From: Vibrio sp. 05-20-BW147
GTDB lineage: Bacteria > Pseudomonadota > Gammaproteobacteria > Enterobacterales > Vibrionaceae
NCBI RefSeq assembly: GCF_013369385.1
Contig: NZ_SZTO01000001.1
Span: 124,001 to 188,000 of the forward strand
DNA length: 64,000 nt
Reading direction: 5' to 3'
A program made the translations under genes and the position numbers. Numbering within the stretch: position 1 is the stretch's first letter; each line of letters begins with the position of its first letter. Under the pieces are notes generated by a model that was not told the origin of the DNA, did no database searches, and was given only the letters and a program-made list of their open reading frames with translations. Shown here piece by piece: positions 36,345 through 45,164 of the stretch.

Positions 36345-38366
36345 ATGGAACAGACAAAATACCATCGCTTTACACTTTCATTGCTTTCCTACTCAGTCGC
36401 ACTTGGCATATCGAGTGGTGCGATGGCTCAAGAAAATAGTGCCTACGACCCGCAAACCAATGAAAGGCAAATCGTATGGGGAACGACCGTGTCCAGCAAC
36501 ACAGAGTCGATGGCGTCAGATGATATGTCGTTAAAACAGGCGGATCACATGTCTGATTTGCTGCGTGATATCCCCGGTGTCGATGTGGGCGGCACGCATT
36601 CAGTCAACCAGCGAATTACCATTCGTGGCTTAGGTGAGACAGATTTGGATATTCGACTTGATGGCGCTTCTCAGCATGCCAACATGTTTCATCATATCGG
36701 TAATTTGACGCTCAATCCTGACATTCTGAAATCGGCAACGATTCAAGTAGGTAACAACTCGGTGGTGCAAAATGGGCTAGGTGGCTCGGTGTTATTCGAA
36801 ACCAAAGATGCGCGTGATCTTCTCCGCTATGGCGAGACAATCGGTGCCCGTGTTTTTGCTGATTATCAAACCAATGACAGCCAACAAGGATCGCTCACTG
36901 CCTATGGTCTGGCTGGTGAGCAGTTTGACTGGATGCTCTATGGCAATTACTTGAGTCGAGATGACTTTAAAGATGGAGAAGGAACCACATCATTTGGTTC
37001 TGCTGGTGATGTGTACAATATCTTAGCGAAAGTGGGTTTTGAACCGAGTGAGCGCCATCGTTTGGAGCTGACTTACGATCTCTATCGTGACAAAGGTGAC
37101 TATCGACCAAGACCCGATATGTCGGGCAGCGCCAACCAAGGGCTTTCCCAAGCAATCCTGATTCCAACGCAATATGATCGTGATACGGTCACTTTAGGTT
37201 ATGAACTGTTAGGAGAACAGCACAAAGGGCGTGTTAGCCTCTATTCAAGTAAAACGGAAATTACGCGTGATGAGTCTGTTATTCCAGTTGGGCGCTGGCC
37301 AGCAAATCGCTTGAGTGAAAATGTGGCCCAAAACCGCAATACAGGTCTAAACGCTCAGTTTGTTTCTTATTTCAATGGGTTTGGCCTAGAGAACGCAACG
37401 ACTTATGGCCTCGATTACATGGACAAGCGATCCAGTGCGACGTATGGCGGCAGTAAATACATGGAAGAATCCGCGGATTCTTTGGCGCTGTTTGTGGAAA
37501 ATCAGCTATGGATTACAAAAGACTGGTCAGTTACCGGAGGGTTACGTTGGGATGACTACACAAGAGATGCGGTCAATGATTCTCGCGAGTTTGATGATGT
37601 CACTTGGGCGCTAGCGACAGAATGGCAAGCCACTGAACAGCTGGCTCTGTTTGCGAGTACACGTAGCCTGTTCAAAGGGCCTGAACTTATGGAAACCTTT
37701 ATTCGAGCTCAGCACTCGACGTACTTGACCGATGATCTTAAGGCTGAAACGGGTCAGAATACGCAAGGTGGCGTGAAATATCGACAAACGTTTGGTGAGC
37801 ATAGCGTCGCTGCCAATGTAACGGTGTTTGATACACAAATTGATGATTACATTGCTGAGTCCTATCAAGGTGCGACGAGAAGTTATTTGGTTTACAACCT
37901 CGGTGATGTGGAAATCAAAGGCTTTGAGGCCGCTGTCACTTACGGCTATGACGCATTCAATGCGAAATTGTCCTATGCGAAATCGGACATGAAAAATAAA
38001 CAAACAGGTGGCCCGGTTGCCGCTGGCAATGGACGTAGTATGGATATGGGCGACAGCGTTGCGCTTACGCTAGATTACTATGCAGGTTCACTTGATCTTC
38101 TGCTTGGTTGGAGCTCGATAGTGGTGCTAGAAGAAGATAATGTTTTCGAAGGCACGCCAGTTAAAGAAGGTTACGATGTACACAACCTATATGCCCAATG
38201 GCTGCCACAACAGGTTGAGGGATTAACCGTCACATTTGGCGTTGATAATATCTTGGATGAAACCTATACCTCTCACGCCTCACGCTCGGGTTTTGCGAGA
38301 GGTTATAAGTTGGATGACTATGAGCCGGGAAGAAACGTCAAGCTTTCTGCAGCATATCAATTCTAG
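36345..38366 (+). CDS. TonB-dependent outer-membrane siderophore receptor
   Basis: A 673-residue TonB-dependent receptor. Signal peptide cleaved near A-M-A-Q-E; a TonB-box-like segment R-Q-I-V-W-G-T-T-V-S follows; the plug domain has L-L-R-D-I-P-G-V-D-V and I-T-I-R-G-L-G; the 22-strand barrel ends in the aromatic terminus S-A-A-Y-Q-F. ATG 36345 is taken; the frame upstream runs through the Fur box. The pairing with an AraC regulator resembles desA (ferrioxamine) or psuA loci of vibrios, but the ligand cannot be read from sequence, so no symbol is given. Confidence 0.85.
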   Translation: MEQTKYHRFTLSLLSYSVALGISSGAMAQENSAYDPQTNERQIVWGTTVSSNTESMASDDMSLKQADHMSDLLRDIPGVDVGGTHSVNQRITIRGLGETDLDIRLDGASQHANMFHHIGNLTLNPDILKSATIQVGNNSVVQNGLGGSVLFETKDARDLLRYGETIGARVFADYQTNDSQQGSLTAYGLAGEQFDWMLYGNYLSRDDFKDGEGTTSFGSAGDVYNILAKVGFEPSERHRLELTYDLYRDKGDYRPRPDMSGSANQGLSQAILIPTQYDRDTVTLGYELLGEQHKGRVSLYSSKTEITRDESVIPVGRWPANRLSENVAQNRNTGLNAQFVSYFNGFGLENATTYGLDYMDKRSSATYGGSKYMEESADSLALFVENQLWITKDWSVTGGLRWDDYTRDAVNDSREFDDVTWALATEWQATEQLALFASTRSLFKGPELMETFIRAQHSTYLTDDLKAETGQNTQGGVKYRQTFGEHSVAANVTVFDTQIDDYIAESYQGATRSYLVYNLGDVEIKGFEAAVTYGYDAFNAKLSYAKSDMKNKQTGGPVAAGNGRSMDMGDSVALTLDYYAGSLDLLLGWSSIVVLEEDNVFEGTPVKEGYDVHNLYAQWLPQQVEGLTVTFGVDNILDETYTSHASRSGFARGYKLDDYEPGRNVKLSAAYQF

Positions 38367-38473
38367 GCGTTTGCTGTGCAAGTGGGGCTGATGTTCTGCC
38401 CCACTAATTTGAAAGACGAATAATCGCGGACGACGGCTTTCTTAGGCTTTTGCAAACTGTAGGGCTTTCTGTT

Positions 38474-38505
38474 TAAAAAAAAGCCAGCCGTATCAGCGGC
38501 TGGCA
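38474..38505 (-). terminator. Terminator of the oxidoreductase-GST operon
   Basis: On the minus strand an eight-pair stem (GCCAGCCG/CGGCTGGC, 38483-38504) with a six-base loop is followed by a U run (A run at 38474-38482). Confidence 0.88.
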
Positions 38506-38525
38506 AAGGCAGTGTTTAAAAGGGA

Positions 38526-39143
38526 TTAATTGTATTGTTGTTCCAGCGCTTGCGCTTTAACAAAGCTTGGGTGGCTGGCGAGTGTATCCGCGTAACGGGC
38601 AAGGTTCGGATACTGCTCAAGCAAACCAAATTGCTGCACAATCTCGACAATGAACGAGTTCATGATGTCGGCACCGGAGAGCGTCTCACCAACAAGGTAG
38701 TTTTTGCCCTGCAAGCTTTGGTCGAGATAACCCACCACTTTGTTGATCTCCGCATCTGCGTACTGAGCAAGAAACTGCGTTTGCGCGCCATCTTTGGTTA
38801 AAAAGACTTTAAGCAGCAAAGGCAAAATGCCGGAGCTTTCCGCAAAATGCAGCCATTGCAGATATTCCACGTACTCAGCGCTCTCTGGTGCTGGAGCCAA
38901 TCGCAGTGGGGCGTGTTTGGCAATGAGGTATTCGGTGATCGCGCCTGACTCAGCAATCACTTTACCATCGGCTTCGATGACCGGTGATTTGCCTAGTGGG
39001 TGGATCGCTTTCAGCTCTGGTGGTGCTAAAAACGTCACGCTGTCTCGCTGGTAGGCGACAACGTGATAGTCAACGCCCAGCTCTTCCAGCAACCAAATGA
39101 TACGCTTTGAACGGGATTTGTTGAGATGATGTAGAGTGATCAT
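38526..39143 (-). CDS. Glutathione S-transferase
   Basis: A 205-residue cytosolic GST: an N-terminal thioredoxin-fold domain (H-H-L-N-K-S-R-S-K-R at the start with a Ser/Arg active-site type, P-L-G-K-S-P-V-I with the cis-proline, and E-S-G-A-I-T-E-Y) and a C-terminal helical domain with L-S-G-A-D-I. It conjugates or reduces electrophilic compounds; the actual substrate is not known. It is second in a two-gene operon, nine bases after the oxidoreductase gene, and likely shares its TetR control. Confidence 0.88.
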   Translation of the reverse strand: MITLHHLNKSRSKRIIWLLEELGVDYHVVAYQRDSVTFLAPPELKAIHPLGKSPVIEADGKVIAESGAITEYLIAKHAPLRLAPAPESAEYVEYLQWLHFAESSGILPLLLKVFLTKDGAQTQFLAQYADAEINKVVGYLDQSLQGKNYLVGETLSGADIMNSFIVEIVQQFGLLEQYPNLARYADTLASHPSFVKAQALEQQYN

Positions 39144-39152
39144 ACCTAGCTC

Positions 39153-40184
39153 CTAGCGTGGTTGATTGGTTTGGACGACCATTTTGCCGAAGTTTTTCCC
39201 TTCAAGCAGGCCAATAAAGGCTTCAGGCGCGTTTTCCAGCCCTTGGACAAGATGTTCACGATAGTGAATTTTTCCTTGTGCTAGCCATTGGGTCATGTCC
39301 GCGGCAAACTCACCATAGCGATGGCCGTAATCATCAAAAATGATGAAACCTTGCATCTTGATGCGTTTGATCAACAGTTGCGCCATCAGCATAGACATGC
39401 GATCTGGACCTTCTGGCAGTGATGTGGCGTTGTACTGGGAAATCAAACCACACAGTGGAATGCGTGCACCAGTGTTTAGCAACGGCATCACAGCATCAAA
39501 GACTTTTCCGCCGACATTTTCAAAATAGATGTCGATTCCGTTGTGGCATACTTTTGCTAATTGCTCGGCAAAGTCAGCCGCTTTGTGGTCGATACATTCA
39601 TCAAAGCCCAGTGTTTCTTTGGCAAATTGGCATTTTTCTTCGCCACCGGCAATGCCAATGACGCGGCAGCCCTTGAGTTTGCCAATTTGTCCCACCATAG
39701 AGCCGACCGCGCCTGTTGCTGCGGCAACCACTAATGTGTCCCCTTCTTTGGGTTGACCAATATCCAATAGGCCCATGTAGGCAGTAAATCCAGGCATGCC
39801 CATCACACCAAGTGCATAAGAAGGGTGGCTAGGCTGTTTGCCTAATTTGATCAAGCCTTCACCGTTGGAAAGCGCGTAATCTTGCCAACCTGTGTAAGCC
39901 AACACCCATTCACCCACTTCAAACTCGGCGTGGTTGGATGCTTCAACTTGGCAAACCGTGCCACCGACCATGACCTCATCGATACCAACGGGGTCGGCAT
40001 ACGATTTGGCATCGCTCATGCGGCCACGCATGTAGGGATCGAGTGACAGATAAACAGAGCGTAGCAGTATTTCACCTTGGGCTGGTGTTGGGATGTCACT
40101 CTGTGTAAGCGCAAAGTTTTCTGCGGTTGGTGCGCCTACTGGGCGAGACGCGAGCACGATTTGACGGTTTGTAGGGTGAGTCAT
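39153..40184 (-). CDS. Zinc-free NADPH oxidoreductase, CurA/prostaglandin-reductase type
   Basis: A 343-residue medium-chain dehydrogenase/reductase. It lacks the zinc ligands and has the signature L-S-L-D-P-Y-M-R-G-R-M near the N-terminus, then G-A-V-G-S-M-V-G-Q-I-G for the cofactor. These enzymes reduce alkenal/alkenone double bonds (CurA acts on curcumin in E. coli; others on enones). With the neighbouring GST and TetR regulator it suggests defence against reactive electrophiles. The ATG follows AAGGAAGAATAG, and the TetR operator lies directly upstream. Confidence 0.88.
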   Translation of the reverse strand: MTHPTNRQIVLASRPVGAPTAENFALTQSDIPTPAQGEILLRSVYLSLDPYMRGRMSDAKSYADPVGIDEVMVGGTVCQVEASNHAEFEVGEWVLAYTGWQDYALSNGEGLIKLGKQPSHPSYALGVMGMPGFTAYMGLLDIGQPKEGDTLVVAAATGAVGSMVGQIGKLKGCRVIGIAGGEEKCQFAKETLGFDECIDHKAADFAEQLAKVCHNGIDIYFENVGGKVFDAVMPLLNTGARIPLCGLISQYNATSLPEGPDRMSMLMAQLLIKRIKMQGFIIFDDYGHRYGEFAADMTQWLAQGKIHYREHLVQGLENAPEAFIGLLEGKNFGKMVVQTNQPR

Positions 40185-40199
40185 CTATTCTTCCTTTAT

Positions 40200-40214
40200 T
40201 AGACCGGTCGTCTA
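40200..40214. promoter_or_regulatory. TetR-family operator at the oxidoreductase-GST promoter
   Basis: TAGACCGGTCGTCTA is an inverted repeat (TAGAC-N5-GTCTA) 15 bases before the oxidoreductase ATG. A nearly identical copy lies before the tetR gene at 40878. The type is known from TetR regulators such as NemR. Confidence 0.78.
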
Positions 40215-40271
40215 GTGTTTATTTCAAAAAATCCCGCCAGCAAGGCGGGGTGTCGATAACGTATTTGAACG

Positions 40272-40856
40272 TTACCCTTTGAGTATCTGTTTGGTGCTGG
40301 CTAAGCACTGTTCTAAATGCGTTTGATCCTGCATTAACTTATTTAACAAGCTGGCACCTAGCCATTGTTGGTAAAGCTGCTGTGCGGTAGCCGTGGCATT
40401 GTTTACCGAGATCGAACCATCATCAATGCCAGTTTGTACTGCGCTTGCCAACGCCAGAATAACGCGTTGTGCACCTTGCGAAAGGGTATGACGCATCGTT
40501 TCAGATAGGTCAGATACCTCAGCACTGAGCTTCACCACAAGACAGCGATTGGCATTACACACACCATTTTCAATCGAAAGCCAACGAGAAAAATACGAGA
40601 TAAGGTTGTCAAAACCAGAGTCATTTTGCTGGTTAAAATGCGCCTCTAAGCGAGCAAGGTATTGATGAAAATATTCCTCAATCAATGCTTGGCCAAATTG
40701 CTCTTTCGACTTGAAGTAATGATAAAACGAGCCTTTCGGCACGCCTGCTTCTTTCAACAATTGCGACAATCCCACGGCAGTAAAGCCCTGGTTGACGACG
40801 AGTTGATAGCCAACGTCAAGAATGTGTTGGCGAGTGTCATTGGTTTTCGTATTCAT
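40272..40856 (-). CDS. TetR-family repressor of the oxidoreductase-GST operon
   Basis: A 194-residue TetR-family regulator with helix-turn-helix L-S-Q-L-L-K-E-A-G-V-P-K-G-S-F-Y-H-Y-F and a ligand domain of the AcuR/NemR-like subgroup. The C-N-A-N-R-C-L-V segment carries a cysteine pair in a place where some members sense electrophiles. ATG 40856 is preferred to GTG 40865. It is transcribed in the same direction as the target operon, 88 bases upstream of it, with its own copy of the operator, so it should repress both. Confidence 0.85.
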   Translation of the reverse strand: MNTKTNDTRQHILDVGYQLVVNQGFTAVGLSQLLKEAGVPKGSFYHYFKSKEQFGQALIEEYFHQYLARLEAHFNQQNDSGFDNLISYFSRWLSIENGVCNANRCLVVKLSAEVSDLSETMRHTLSQGAQRVILALASAVQTGIDDGSISVNNATATAQQLYQQWLGASLLNKLMQDQTHLEQCLASTKQILKG

Positions 40857-40877
40857 GAGCGGCACTATAAATGATAT

Positions 40878-40892
40878 TAGACCAGTCGTCTA
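40878..40892. promoter_or_regulatory. TetR-family operator at the tetR promoter
   Basis: TAGACCAGTCGTCTA differs from the copy at 40200 in one central base, and the flanks (TT before, GTGTTT after) are also shared. It lies 22 bases upstream of the tetR ATG, in autoregulatory position. Confidence 0.78.
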
Positions 40893-40967
40893 GTGTTTGG
40901 CTGGTGTTTGATCTTATAACGATCAATTTGTTTTCTTTTCTCGTGGTTTGGTAATAGAATAGCGCCG

Positions 40968-41125
40968 CTTAAGGGAGTAGCCTTCCTCATGGTTTGAGGA
41001 GTGAATATCAACAGTCTCCGAGCTTAATGCTTGTGGTATTCACGTTCATCTGTTCTGGCAAGACTTAAGCAAAGTTTGAATTTGGGTAGCATTTCAAACT
41101 TTGCTTCGGTTAAAGCCTACCCGAG
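40968..41125 (+). promoter_or_regulatory. yybP-ykoY-type (Mn2+) riboswitch
   Basis: The leader shows the conserved landmarks of this class: GGGAGTAGCC at 40973-40982, the central CTGGCAAGAC loop near 41055-41064, a GC-poor long stem (AAAGTTTGAA with TTCAAACTTT) and the closing GCCTACCCGAGAT at 41115-41127, which pairs with the 5' GGGAGTAGC strand. The class senses Mn2+ (also affected by pH in alx). It lies 145 bases before the CaCA exchanger ATG. The mechanism is probably translational or by a structure in 41128-41260, as I see no clear terminator. Confidence 0.82.
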
Positions 41126-41269
41126 ATACGAGTATGCATGCGATATTACATGTACTTGGTATCGGAGAGCAGACGTAAGATTCCCTTCATTTCTACACTA
41201 CTTCTCTGAACTGCCATTACACATTTATCAAGCTTACTCATGTAGTCATTTTCTTTTCAGGATACAAAC

Positions 41270-42238
41270 ATGTTACTGGCAAGTGTTGCAATTATTTTAG
41301 GCTTCGCGCTTTTGGTTTGGAGTGCGGATAAATTTGTCGAAGGGGCCGCTGCGAGTGCCAAATACGCGGGAATGCCAGCGTTACTGATCGGTATGCTGGT
41401 GGTCGGCTTTGGTACCTCAGCGCCAGAAATGGTGGTCTCGGCGATGGCAGCAATGGATGGCAATCCTGCATTGGCGTTGGGGAACGCACTGGGTTCCAAC
41501 ATCGTAAATATCGGTTTGATCCTTGGCGTCACGGCCGTGATTTCTCCGATCGTGGTGCATTCCAACATCATTCGCAAAGAGATTCCGTTGTTGCTGCTCA
41601 TTACCCTATTACTAGGGGGGATGCTGTGGAACCAAACCATTAGCTTGATGGAAGCGTTTGTGTTGCTGGCGAGTTTCTTTGCTATGGTTGCTTGGTCAAT
41701 TTGGAGTGCGATGCGTGCCAAAAAAGACTCTCTTGCCACAGAGTTTGAGCAAGAACTCGACGTACCTCAGCTTTCTAAAGGGATGGCTATTTTCTGGTTG
41801 ATCGCCGGTTTAGTTCTGCTTATCGTCAGCTCAAGAATGCTGGTGTGGGGCGCAGTAAACATTGCTCAGCAACTGGGCATCAGCGATTTACTAATTGGCT
41901 TAACCATCGTCGCTTTAGGTACCTCTTTACCAGAACTTGCCGCATCGATTGTGGCTGCAAGAAAAGGTGAACACGATATTGCTGTGGGTAATATCGTCGG
42001 TTCAAATATGTTTAACTCATTGGCAGTGGTGGGGATCGCAGCCAGTATTGAGCCAATCGAAAATATTGGTTTAGAAGTGTTTTGGCGAGATTGGGCAACC
42101 ATGCTGTTTGTCACGTTACTATTGTTAGTGACCGCTGCGCGCTTTGGCAAAAAACAGACTATTACTCGAATGGAAGGCGCTGCACTGCTAGGTTGCTATG
42201 TGGTTTATAACGGTTACTTGGTTTACGGTGCGTTATAG
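41270..42238 (+). CDS. CaCA-superfamily cation exchanger (YrbG/CaxA-like)
   Basis: A 322-residue membrane antiporter with ten to eleven helices and two inverted alpha repeats. Repeat one reads G-F-G-T-S-A-P-E-M-V-V-S with G-N-A-L-G-S-N, and repeat two A-L-G-T-S-L-P-E-L-A-A-S with G-N-I-V-G-S-N, the ion-binding acidic and asparagine residues of calcium/sodium exchangers. The upstream riboswitch suggests control by Mn2+, so export of Mn2+ (or Ca2+) is plausible. A 145-base stretch between aptamer and ATG is likely the expression platform. Confidence 0.88.
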   Translation: MLLASVAIILGFALLVWSADKFVEGAAASAKYAGMPALLIGMLVVGFGTSAPEMVVSAMAAMDGNPALALGNALGSNIVNIGLILGVTAVISPIVVHSNIIRKEIPLLLLITLLLGGMLWNQTISLMEAFVLLASFFAMVAWSIWSAMRAKKDSLATEFEQELDVPQLSKGMAIFWLIAGLVLLIVSSRMLVWGAVNIAQQLGISDLLIGLTIVALGTSLPELAASIVAARKGEHDIAVGNIVGSNMFNSLAVVGIAASIEPIENIGLEVFWRDWATMLFVTLLLLVTAARFGKKQTITRMEGAALLGCYVVYNGYLVYGAL

Positions 42239-42332
42239 GATTTCAACGGTAAATTAACCGCTAGAGCAAGTCGAACAATCCAGTTACCAATCAGAGTTGT
42301 GCATGGCAGAGCATGGTTGGTAACTGGAACAC

Positions 42333-42473
42333 TTAAAGCGCATACTGTTTCTCGAATTCTTTCTGTTCCAAAATGTCTTCGATTCGCTTTCGAGTTTGGT
42401 GCTGTGTGAGTGGCTTTTTCTCATCAGCGTCTAATGTCTCTTTCTTACTTGTTTTTTCTTTTTTCTTATCCAT
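42333..42473 (-). CDS. 46-residue charged peptide, PA3496-like
   Basis: Minus-strand frame: M-D-K-K-K-E-K-T-S-K-K... to T-R-K-R-I-E-D-I-L-E-Q-K-E-F-E-K-Q-Y-A-L. The lysine-rich start is followed by an R-K-R-I-E-D-x-L-E-x-K helix, as in the small conserved PA3496-type proteins annotated as putative envelope-integrity proteins. The GAGAGCGAAA before the ATG is an acceptable ribosome site. It is too short for routine gene finders, and the similarity is from memory. Confidence 0.6.
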   Translation of the reverse strand: MDKKKEKTSKKETLDADEKKPLTQHQTRKRIEDILEQKEFEKQYAL

Positions 42474-42525
42474 TTTCGCTCTCTATCTGTGTTTTTCTTT
42501 GATGTTATCTATTGATGAAATACAC

Positions 42526-42735
42526 CTAAAAGACCGAGAATGCACCTATTTTATTTCCACTGAGTGAAAAAATACTGCCTTGGTTCGATTTTTCACAAAA
42601 ATCAAAGTTTAAATCAAAAAGGCCGAGCTGAGTTTTGAGTACAACATGGCGCGTTAATATATCACTGTTAAGTTGATGTATTTCTGCAGACCAATTTAAA
42701 TTATCTTTGTAAATATTAAAGTTTATTTTGAACAT
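42526..42735 (-). CDS. Hypothetical 69-residue protein
   Basis: A frame reading M-F-K-I-N-F-N-I-Y-K-D-N... with alternating polar and hydrophobic residues, suggesting beta strands. I recognise no family. Its first 20 bases overlap the end of the 32-residue ORF upstream, so translation may be coupled. The AT-rich composition makes chance frames likely, hence moderate trust. Confidence 0.4.
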   Translation of the reverse strand: MFKINFNIYKDNLNWSAEIHQLNSDILTRHVVLKTQLGLFDLNFDFCEKSNQGSIFSLSGNKIGAFSVF

Positions 42736-42814
42736 GCTTTAAATTTTCTTCCTTTATGTGTTTTTCACGTAATAGTTGATACCAATGACGTTGGCGAGTG
42801 GTTCTACGAGACAT
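42716..42814 (-). CDS. 32-residue basic peptide with strong ribosome site
   Basis: Frame M-S-R-R-T-T-R-Q-R-H-W-Y-Q-L-L-R-E-K-H-I... ending Q-N-K-L. It has GGAGG four bases before the ATG, the best ribosome site in this stretch. The product is very basic with a probable helix. The stop lies within the start of the 69-residue ORF. Family unknown; this may be a leader for that ORF. Confidence 0.45.
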   Translation of the reverse strand: MSRRTTRQRHWYQLLREKHIKEENLKHVQNKL

Positions 42815-42987
42815 AAGTCCTCCGATGAATTTGATTGAATGAATATACAAAACCAATATGACACAGATGTGTCTACTCCTATTCTGTTGGCAACAAAAAA
42901 GTCTTTAAAACTGTCGACAAACAGATCAGAGGTATTTGATGAAGGTGATTGATTTTAAATGGATTACACGATGGGGCAGAGCAGGAG

Positions 42988-43014
42988 ATGGCGTGGCCGT
43001 GGTGACCACGCCAT
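42988..43014 (-). other. Hairpin just after the cold-shock gene
   Basis: ATGGCGTGG (42988-42996) pairs with CCACGCCAT (43006-43014), a nine-pair stem with a nine-base loop directly after the csp stop. No U run follows on the minus strand. The rest of 42815-42987 is AT-rich and holds no gene I can name. Confidence 0.45.
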
Positions 43015-43019
43015 TAAAA

Positions 43020-43232
43020 TTATAGCGCAGTTACGTTTGCAGCTTGTGGGCCTTTTTTGCCTTGCTCAACTTCAAATGTTACGCGTTGGCCTTCTGCCAA
43101 AGTTTTAAAACCTGTTGAAACGATAGAGTTGAAGTGAACAAACACATCGTTACCACCGTTGTCTTGAGAAATAAAACCGAAACCTTTCGTTTCGTTAAAC
43201 CATTTTACTGAACCAGTTACTTTATTAGACAT
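43020..43232 (-). CDS. Cold-shock protein of the CspA family
   Basis: A 70-residue single cold-shock domain. RNP1 is K-G-F-G-F-I-S and RNP2 V-F-V-H-F, both intact; the start [10 protein letters not shown] is typical. It binds single-stranded RNA and DNA and prevents mRNA structure at low temperature. The GAGGTATCT before the ATG is the ribosome site. Which CspA paralogue it is, and whether it is cold-induced, cannot be told. Its leader (43233-43400) is AT-rich, and I see no clear cold box. Confidence 0.93.
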   Translation of the reverse strand: MSNKVTGSVKWFNETKGFGFISQDNGGNDVFVHFNSIVSTGFKTLAEGQRVTFEVEQGKKGPQAANVTAL

Positions 43233-43474
43233 AGATACCTCTAAGTATTAAATTTTTCGATTAATTAATTGCTGATAACAAAAGCTATTATGGGTATTAA
43301 GGAAAAGCTGTCGCAGAGGCTAAACGAAGGGTATCGAAAGATAACTGAGATTAAACTTGAACTAAATCTATCATGAATAGCTCATTTGGTAAGAGCTGAT
43401 GATTACTATACACACTTTTTATTTATTAGATAGCTTTATTTTGTTTTTAAGCAAATTATTTTTTAGCATGGTTA

Positions 43475-43507
43475 AAAATAAAAAGAGAGGTGCTTTTAAA
43501 CCTCTCT
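43475..43507 (-). terminator. Terminator of ahpCF
   Basis: On the minus strand a seven-to-nine-pair stem (GAGAGGT/ACCTCTC, 43485-43506) with an eight-base loop is followed by a U-rich run (AAAAATAAAAA on the plus strand, 43474-43484). Confidence 0.8.
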
Positions 43508-43536
43508 CTTTTGTGACATGCCTTTGCGGGTTGGTT

Positions 43537-45105
43537 TTAGCCTTGCTTACGAATCAAGTAATCAAACGCTCCCAAGCTCGCTTTTGCACCTTCGCCCATT
43601 GCGATGATGATTTGCTTGTAAGGCACGGTTGTCGCGTCACCAGCGGCAAATACACCTTCTAGGCTGGTTTCACCACGGCTACCGATTTCGATTTCGCCGC
43701 GAGCAGAAAGCTCAACGTCAGAATCTTTTAGCCACTCGGTATTCGGCACAAGACCAATTTGAACAAAGATACCAGCAAGATCTAACTGCTTGATCTCATC
43801 AGTGTTGCGATCTTTGTATTTCAAGCCAGTCACACGTTTACCATCACCAACCACTTCAGTGGTTTGAGCCATGGTGATGATATCGACGTTAGGCAGAGAG
43901 TTCGCTTTGTTGATCAGTACTTGGTCTGCGCGCAATGTGTCAGCAAACTCCAAAACCGTCACATGTTCTACGATACCTGCAAGGTCAATGGCCGCTTCGA
44001 TGCCGGAGTTACCTCCACCAATAACAGCGGTTTTCTTGCCTTTGAACAAAGGGCCATCACAGTGTGGGCAGTACGCCACGCCTTTATTGCGATATTCTTG
44101 TTCACCAGGGACGTTCATTTCACGCCAACGAGCACCAGGGCTGAGGATCACGCTGTTACTTTTAAGCGTTGCACCACTTTGTAGATTGACGTGAATTTTG
44201 CCATCTTCAGTGTATTGCGCGCCCATCAGCTTTTCAGCTTGCTGCTCTGTGATGATATCAACACCGTACTCTTTCAAGTGCTCACCAAGGTTAGCCGCCA
44301 GTTTTGGACCTTCCGTGTGTTTGACTGAAATAAAGTTTTCAATTGCCATGGTGTCCATCACCTGACCACCCAAACGCTGAGCAACAATACCAGTGCGAAT
44401 GCCTTTACGCGCTGCGTAAATCGCAGCGGCTGCACCTGCTGGGCCACCACCGACAACAAGAACGTCATACGGATCTTTTTCATTAAGACTTGCCGCCGCT
44501 TTTTCTGCTGCGCCATCGTCCAATTTGTTAAGAATTTCTGTCAATGACATGCGGCCTTGACCAAACAGCTCACCGTTTACAAAGACGCTCGGTACCGCGA
44601 GGATGTCACGCTGCTTCACTTCATCTTGGAACAGGGCACCATCAATCATGGTTGCGCGAATTTTCGGGTTAATCGCCGCCATCATGTTGAACGCTTGCAC
44701 CACATCCGGACAGTTTTGACATGAAAGGGAAATAAAGACTTCCACATCGAGTTCTTTGTCTAGTTGTGCAATCTGTTCGATGGTTTCTGCATCCAGTTTG
44801 ATCGGATGACCACCTGAATGAAGCAGGGCAAGAACTAAGGATGTAAATTCATGACCCATTGGCAAACCTGCAAAGCGAAGCGCAGTGCTTTTCTCTGGGT
44901 TAGTCACCGTCATAACGGGCTTGCGTGTGCTCGCAGCATCATCACGGACAACGGTGATCAGCGGGCTTAGATCTGCGATTTCATTGGCGAGCGCAAGAAT
45001 ATCTTGTGAGCCTTTACTGTCATCTAGGCTGACCACTAAACGGACGTCTTGTTTTAGATTTGTTAGATACTGGGTTAACTGTTGCTTGATCGCTTGGTCT
45101 AGCAT
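43537..45105 (-). CDS. ahpF: Alkyl hydroperoxide reductase subunit F
   Basis: A 522-residue flavoprotein disulfide reductase that passes electrons from NADH to AhpC. The N-terminal domain (1-200) holds two thioredoxin-like folds with C-Q-N-C as redox centre. The FAD/NAD part has [10 protein letters not shown] and the second redox pair C-P-H-C-D-G. The length equals E. coli AhpF. It is transcribed after ahpC, 137 bases downstream, separated by an attenuating hairpin. Confidence 0.95.
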   Translation of the reverse strand: MLDQAIKQQLTQYLTNLKQDVRLVVSLDDSKGSQDILALANEIADLSPLITVVRDDAASTRKPVMTVTNPEKSTALRFAGLPMGHEFTSLVLALLHSGGHPIKLDAETIEQIAQLDKELDVEVFISLSCQNCPDVVQAFNMMAAINPKIRATMIDGALFQDEVKQRDILAVPSVFVNGELFGQGRMSLTEILNKLDDGAAEKAAASLNEKDPYDVLVVGGGPAGAAAAIYAARKGIRTGIVAQRLGGQVMDTMAIENFISVKHTEGPKLAANLGEHLKEYGVDIITEQQAEKLMGAQYTEDGKIHVNLQSGATLKSNSVILSPGARWREMNVPGEQEYRNKGVAYCPHCDGPLFKGKKTAVIGGGNSGIEAAIDLAGIVEHVTVLEFADTLRADQVLINKANSLPNVDIITMAQTTEVVGDGKRVTGLKYKDRNTDEIKQLDLAGIFVQIGLVPNTEWLKDSDVELSARGEIEIGSRGETSLEGVFAAGDATTVPYKQIIIAMGEGAKASLGAFDYLIRKQG

Positions 45106-45164
45106 ACTCGAATACCTTTATAGTTTTTTTAAATTGGAGAGCGGTCACTCTGGATATCAGGGGG

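Noticed and set aside
42373..42567. Plus-strand 64-codon hydrophobic frame.
   Set aside because: Antisense to the 46-residue lysine-rich ORF, whose lysine codons read as Phe/Leu/Ser on the other strand; no ribosome site.
43399..43662. Plus-strand 87-codon frame opposite the end of ahpF.
   Set aside because: It runs through the ahpCF terminator and antisense to ahpF; the protein is low-complexity hydrophobic and lacks a ribosome site.
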